Source: Acetivibrio clariflavus DSM 19732
GTDB taxonomy: Bacteria > Bacillota > Clostridia > Acetivibrionales > Acetivibrionaceae
Length of the DNA stretch: 64,000 nt
Reading direction: 5' to 3'
Assembly: GCF_000237085.1 (NCBI RefSeq)
Contig: NC_016627.1
Span: forward strand, 3,410,118-3,474,117
In this document: positions 60,163-64,000 of the stretch, piece after piece
Layout of the letters: the number at the start of each line of letters is the position of its first letter
How positions within the stretch are numbered: position 1 is the first letter of the stretch
The notes under the pieces: generated by a model
The model's input: the letters and a program-made list of their open reading frames with translations, nothing else
Databases searched by the model: none
Told to the model about the DNA's origin: nothing
Translations under genes and position numbers: made by a program

Positions 60163-61020
60163 TTAAAAGTAAACAGCGCCTTTAGGACAACTTTTCACAC
60201 ATTCCATGCATAAAATGCACTCTGTTCCATTTTCCCTGCTTCTTTTGCTATCTAAAATATCTACATTCATGGGACATACTTTTTTGCATTTCCCGCAAGA
60301 AATACACTTTTTGCTGTCTGCTTTTACCCTGAGCAGTGAAAAATAACTTGCTGGTTTTAAAAATACAGTTATTGGACATATGTATTTACAAAAAGCCCTG
60401 TTGTCTTTCAGTATGAAAGCCATTATTATTCCAACTGCATAGTATATGATATTCCCCGCAATAAAACTCCAAAACATCACAACTTCAATGTCAGGATTAT
60501 TTAATAGAAACAAAACGCCTACAAATAGTATAGAACCTGAAAACATGATATACCGTATAAAGGAAAGTTTTTTTATGCGTGGTTTTTCAGGCATCCTATA
60601 AGGCAACAAATCTAAAACCGCAGCCGTCCAGCAGGCATATCCGCACCATCCTCTTCCAAATAACAGCGGGCCAATAATTTTGGCTACTGCATAATGTATT
60701 ACTGCTGCTTGAAATACCCCCATAAACAAGTAGTACCAAAAACCTTCAATCTGCATATTCTCACGGCATATAAGCCCAAGATATATAAACATATATAATC
60801 CCACGCCAAACTGCACAACCTGTCTTGAATATTTGTATTTTTTTATCAGTAAGAAGATACCTAAAGACACAAGAAAGCCTATATACATGAAATTAAAGAG
60901 ATAGAACAAATTATCAAACCAAATCCACAAGCCAATTGATATGCAAATAAATATCATAAGTATGTATATAGGTATTTTAAATTTTCTCAACCTGTCCACC
61001 CCCACGATACATCTTTTCAT
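60163..61020 (-). CDS. Membrane 4Fe-4S polyferredoxin (NapH/CcoG-like)
   Basis: 285 residues, about six hydrophobic helices, with GRGWCGYACWT and FCKYICPITVF as membrane-loop Cys motifs, then two C-terminal 4Fe-4S sets (CISCGKCKKVCPM and CILCMECVKSCPK). Members pass electrons across or along the membrane in NapH, NosR and CcoG type systems. The partner is not apparent. Confidence 0.85.
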   Translation of the reverse strand: MKRCIVGVDRLRKFKIPIYILMIFICISIGLWIWFDNLFYLFNFMYIGFLVSLGIFLLIKKYKYSRQVVQFGVGLYMFIYLGLICRENMQIEGFWYYLFMGVFQAAVIHYAVAKIIGPLLFGRGWCGYACWTAAVLDLLPYRMPEKPRIKKLSFIRYIMFSGSILFVGVLFLLNNPDIEVVMFWSFIAGNIIYYAVGIIMAFILKDNRAFCKYICPITVFLKPASYFSLLRVKADSKKCISCGKCKKVCPMNVDILDSKRSRENGTECILCMECVKSCPKGAVYF

Positions 61021-61056
61021 TTCCCCTGTTAACTTGTTTATTTCTAAATAGCAAAA

Positions 61057-61524
61057 TTATCTACCCAGTTTAATAAATTGAATTAGAGAATTACTTAATC
61101 TAATATTCATTTTTTCTTTCCGTATAACTGCTAATATCATATACCCGATAAATCCTAAAATCAGTATCCACAGCATTACAATAATCACACCTGCTGCCTT
61201 GGCTTCTGGAATATCACTTTGCAATTTTGCCTCGGCTTCTTTCCTGCATTCTTCCATAATTTCCGCTGGAATCAACTTTAATGCAATCGCAACCCCCATA
61301 GGTATCAGTATGAAGTCATCTAAATATCCTAATACAGGGATAAAGTCAGGTATCAGGTCTATAGGACTTAGTGCATATGCAACAACAACAGCAGTAAATA
61401 CCTTTGCAATTAAAGGTGTTTCTTTCTTTTTATATGCCAGATATAAAGCAAAAACCTGTTTCTTTAACTCACTTGTTTTTTCTTTCATTTTTTCTATCAT
61501 ACTCAAGTCTCTCATGCATTCCAT
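61057..61524 (-). CDS. YkvA family (DUF1232) membrane protein
   Basis: 155 residues with the DUF1232 core YALSPIDLIPDFIPVLGYLD, then a C-terminal hydrophobic helix (VIIVMLWILILGFIGYMI). Function unknown; the domain is thought to associate with membranes. Confidence 0.88.
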   Translation of the reverse strand: MECMRDLSMIEKMKEKTSELKKQVFALYLAYKKKETPLIAKVFTAVVVAYALSPIDLIPDFIPVLGYLDDFILIPMGVAIALKLIPAEIMEECRKEAEAKLQSDIPEAKAAGVIIVMLWILILGFIGYMILAVIRKEKMNIRLSNSLIQFIKLGR

Positions 61525-61568
61525 TTTTTATATCTTATATAATATATAAAAATACAATCACATTTATT

Positions 61569-62057
61569 TTATTTCATTGATAGTCCTTTATCTATAGCCT
61601 CCTGAATTATTTTGTGGCAGCACTTACCTAACGGGTTATTCTTTTCACACTGGCTGTTTTTCATCGCCCCTGTGATTTCTATAATATCCTTAACTGTTTT
61701 TGCCCCATCTTTTATAACGGCATTTATAACCTGCTCCTCTGTAACCTTGCTGCAGTAGCAGGCATATTTAGGGTTAGCGTCTTTTTTAAACCATACAGGC
61801 ATTTTCACCTGCTTTTTATTAAACTTAACATTTGATTCTGGATTATAATAAACAATATCACATTCTTCATTCATGCATATATAATAATCTGTATCTCCGA
61901 CCAATTCTGTTAATGTATTAACTACCAAATGTCTGACTGTAATATTTTTTACTTTGACTCCTGATGTTTTACACACAGGGCATGTATTGTTATTTTCTAT
62001 TTTATGAAACTTCTCTTTTCCACCACAGCAGCAATTATTTATTTTTTCATTTATCAT
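61569..62057 (-). CDS. CopZ-like FeS/zinc metallochaperone
   Basis: From ATG 62057 (MINEKINNCCCGGKEKF), behind AAGGAAGG; 162 residues. A zinc-type CPVCKTSG and CMNEECDIVYY are followed by a BFD-like [2Fe-2S] segment (ACYCSKVTEEQVINAV ... NPLGKCCHKII). This matches archaeal CopZ N-terminal architecture. The metal carried is not predictable. Confidence 0.82.
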   Translation of the reverse strand: MINEKINNCCCGGKEKFHKIENNNTCPVCKTSGVKVKNITVRHLVVNTLTELVGDTDYYICMNEECDIVYYNPESNVKFNKKQVKMPVWFKKDANPKYACYCSKVTEEQVINAVIKDGAKTVKDIIEITGAMKNSQCEKNNPLGKCCHKIIQEAIDKGLSMK

Positions 62058-62267
62058 TTTAGCCTTACCTTCCTTTATTTTTATTTTAATAGGACTTATC
62101 TTATAATGAAAGTACTTTTCTGTTTTAAGATTTTTGTTCATATCATTTTAATTATATATCCTCATTCTTGTATCAAGAAATATAAAATCTCAGAACTTTA
62201 TTTTCTTTTCTTCTTTACCCTTTAAAAAAGGACTTTTCTATTTTTTGATTTTTTCACTATTATGTAT

Positions 62268-62362
62268 TGAACTGTTCGACACAACTTTATTATCTATTTG
62301 ACATGACTTTATTATTTCTAACACAAGTTTTTTATCTCTGACACAACTTTATTATTTTTCAC
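62268..62362 (+). repeat. Orphan right-end array, divergent site type
   Basis: Four inverted sites about 22 bp apart (GACACAACTTTATTAT, GACATGACTTTATTAT, AACACAAGTTTTTTAT, GACACAACTTTATTAT). The motif is intermediate between the A-C site and the 62406-62840 site. Confidence 0.6.
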
Positions 62363-62405
62363 CTTATCCCTTAACCCTTTTTAGAATAAAACTTATTCCT
62401 AACTA

Positions 62406-62840
62406 TGTATACACATAAAAAACTCATGTCAAACCCCCACCACCCTCAAACCCTTATCCCTTCACTCCTTGACCCTATTTTCCTAATATCTTCCATATAA
62501 AAAAGTCATGTCAAAAATCACCCATTTCCCTTGTTACTTTCTCCTAATATTTTCCTATTTTCCCTCTCATTTTAGATAAAAAAGTCGTGTCATAAATAGG
62601 GATAAGTATCAAGAGAAAAGGGAAAAGTTTTAATCAATATCTTTCATCAATACTCTATTCAAATCCAATAAAATCAATACTTTTAACCTTATACCTTACC
62701 CCTTAACCCTACTCATCCTAAAACAAAAATCATGGCTCCAATAAGGTTTTCTACCCTATTTTCACCATGACTTTTAACACAACTTTTTTATTTTTAACAC
62801 GACTTTTTTATTCGTGACACGAGTTTTTTTGGGTTATACA
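62406..62840 (+). mobile_element. Divergent miniature Tn7-like element D1
   Basis: 435 bp, TGTATACACATAAAAAACTC at the left and TGTATAACCCAAAAAAACTC inward at the right. Three dispersed left sites (AAAAAACTCATGTCAA, AAAAAAGTCATGTCAA, AAAAAAGTCGTGTCAT) and three packed inverted right sites (AACACAACTTTTTTAT, AACACGACTTTTTTAT, GACACGAGTTTTTTT). The hairpin position is kept but with another sequence (CATGG / CCATG, inner AATAAGG / CCCTATT). Confidence 0.78.
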
Positions 62841-62988
62841 CTTATACCTTAACCCTTTTACCTATAAAAAAGTAATCCCGCAGCAAATGAAGATTTCTCC
62901 TGCATCTGCTACGGGATTTTGGAACGAACTTTATTTTTATAGAGTCAACTTTATTATCATGGAGTGGAGTTTATTTTAGTTATATACA
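62841..62988 (+). mobile_element. glmS-proximal Tn7-like right end
   Basis: The A-C type hairpin (CCCGCAGCA / TGCTACGGG) is followed by three packed sites (GGAACGAACTTTATT, AGAGTCAACTTTATT, GGAGTGGAGTTTATT) and the terminus TATATACA at 62988. This is the outermost end, facing glmS. Confidence 0.82.
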
Positions 62989-63045
62989 AGATTTTATTTT
63001 GCAGATACGCCCTACTCAACTGTGACGCTTTTTGCCAAATTTCTT
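62989..63045. other. attTn7-type attachment region at the glmS 3' end
   Basis: 23 bp separate the element terminus (62988) from the glmS stop codon (63012-63014). The encoded C-terminus NLAKSVTVE is the conserved TnsD recognition segment in attTn7. The expected 5-bp duplication would be AGATT (62989-62993); the matching copy was not found at the left ends seen here. Confidence 0.8.
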
Positions 63046-64000
63046 GGTTTATCCACATCGCAACCTTTTTGCACAGCCATGTAATATGCAAACAGCTGAA
63101 GCGGTGTTACTGCCACTATTGGTGCAACCAACGAATCAACATCGGGAATTGTAAATACAACATCGGCAGCTTTTTCAGCCTGTTTGTTACTTTCCTTGGC
63201 AATGGCAAGAACTGTCGCACCTCTTGCTTTTACTTCCCTGATATTGCTTATCATTTTCTCCATCAAATCGTCCTGGGTCATCGGACAGATAACCAAAGTG
63301 CCCTCTTCAATCAGGGCTATGGTTCCGTGTTTCAACTCCCCACCAGCATAAGCTTCCGAGTGTATATATGAAATTTCCTTAAGTTTTAAAGAGCCTTCCA
63401 TTGAAAGTGCATAGTCAAAGCCCCTTCCAATAAAGAATATGCTCTTTGCGTTGTAATGTTCCGATGCAAACTTCTGAATTATTTCCTTATTCTCCAGTAT
63501 ACTTTCTATGGCTTTAGGAATGTTTCGAAGCTCCTCAATAATCCTTTTATAAAATTCCTCATCTATTCTGCCTTTTTTCATTGCAAAGTCAAGGGCAATA
63601 AGGTATAAAGCCGAAAGCTGCGTGTTGTATGCCTTTGTCGATGCAACGGCAATTTCCGGACCTGCCCAGGTATAAAGCACATCGTTGGATTCCCTTGCTA
63701 TAGAGCTTCCCACAACATTTACAATGGACAATACCCTTGCTCCTTTTTTCTTTGCTTCCCTCAAAGCAAATAATGTATCTAATGTTTCACCCGATTGACT
63801 TATAATTATGACCAGGTTTTTATCGCTTATAATGGGATCCCTGTAACGGAATTCCGATGCAACGTCAACTTCCACCGGAATTCTTGCAAGCTTTTCAATC
63901 AGGTATTTTCCAGCAACTCCTGCATGGTAGGCGGTGCCGCAGGCAACAATATATATCTTCTCAATTTTTTCCAGATCTTCAGAAGTTAAATTGATACTGT
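63012..64000 (-). CDS. glmS: Glutamine--fructose-6-phosphate aminotransferase, C-terminal part (runs off window)
   Basis: About 329 codons of the two SIS (isomerase) domains. IYIVACGTAYHAGVAGKYLIE, LVIIISQSGETLDT, GRGFDYALSMEGSLKLKEIS and HGTIALIEEG are classic GlmS motifs, ending CDVDKPRNLAKSVTVE. The N-terminal glutaminase domain is beyond the window. GlmS makes glucosamine-6-phosphate for the cell wall and its 3' end is the Tn7 attachment site. No terminator was seen between the stop and the element end. Confidence 0.97.
   Translation of the reverse strand, partial: SINLTSEDLEKIEKIYIVACGTAYHAGVAGKYLIEKLARIPVEVDVASEFRYRDPIISDKNLVIIISQSGETLDTLFALREAKKKGARVLSIVNVVGSSIARESNDVLYTWAGPEIAVASTKAYNTQLSALYLIALDFAMKKGRIDEEFYKRIIEELRNIPKAIESILENKEIIQKFASEHYNAKSIFFIGRGFDYALSMEGSLKLKEISYIHSEAYAGGELKHGTIALIEEGTLVICPMTQDDLMEKMISNIREVKARGATVLAIAKESNKQAEKAADVVFTIPDVDSLVAPIVAVTPLQLFAYYMAVQKGCDVDKPRNLAKSVTVE

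Overview
The window looks like a low-GC Gram-positive anaerobe of the cellulolytic clostridial type (Acetivibrio/Hungateiclostridium-like). This is inferred from base composition, SLH-anchored surface proteins, clostridial RBS and promoter style, and IS content. No database search was possible.

Layout. (1) 1-9.9 kb: a type-1 BREX phage-defence operon on the minus strand (brxA, brxB, brxC, pglX, an AlbA_2 ATP-binding gene, then pglZ running off the left edge), with an HNH nuclease upstream. (2) 11.6-17.4 kb: LysE exporter, glyA, a methyltransferase-like gene, a broken DUF4180 gene, a SMI1/KNR4 protein, and a cation:proton antiporter behind a clear fluoride riboswitch with overlapping terminator. 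(3) 17.4-24 kb: two secreted or S-layer proteins. (4) 25-35.7 kb: a decaying Tn7-like transposition operon (tnsA, tnsB, tnsC, tniQ/tnsD) with a Rad50-like ATPase as cargo. (5) 35.7-38.1 kb: a small membrane protein and an XRE / ImmA-IrrE / PIN-like three-gene cassette. (6) 38.3-54 kb: a dense IS graveyard (IS21 in IS21, IS110, IS4, two IS256 plus a remnant, IS1182) that breaks a radical SAM/SPASM gene, a small ORF and a parM/parR partition module. (7) 54.4-59.3 kb: an arsenic operon (arsR, acr3, arsC, permease, Cys-rich mini-ORF, thioredoxin-like, DUF2703) with duplicated operator/promoter units. (8) 60-62 kb: a polyferredoxin, a YkvA and a CopZ-like protein. (9) 63.0-64 kb: the 3' part of glmS.

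The unifying observation is Tn7-like. The right end of a Tn7-like element lies 23 bp from the glmS stop codon, the classical attTn7 geometry. Sets of TnsB-type sites (core AATAAAGTC, as in Tn7) recur across the window: three dispersed sites in left ends, three closely packed sites in right ends. Three complete 450-517 bp miniature elements (24983-25432, 25438-25900, 59595-60111), one divergent miniature element with a different site sequence (62406-62840), orphan right-end arrays and the full tns operon suggest that about 38 kb between 24983 and 62988 is a stack of Tn7-like insertions carrying arsenic-resistance, possible defence and redox cargo. The tns genes present are damaged (TnsA catalytic Asp replaced, tnsB and tnsC frameshifted), so the miniature elements were probably moved by another intact copy.
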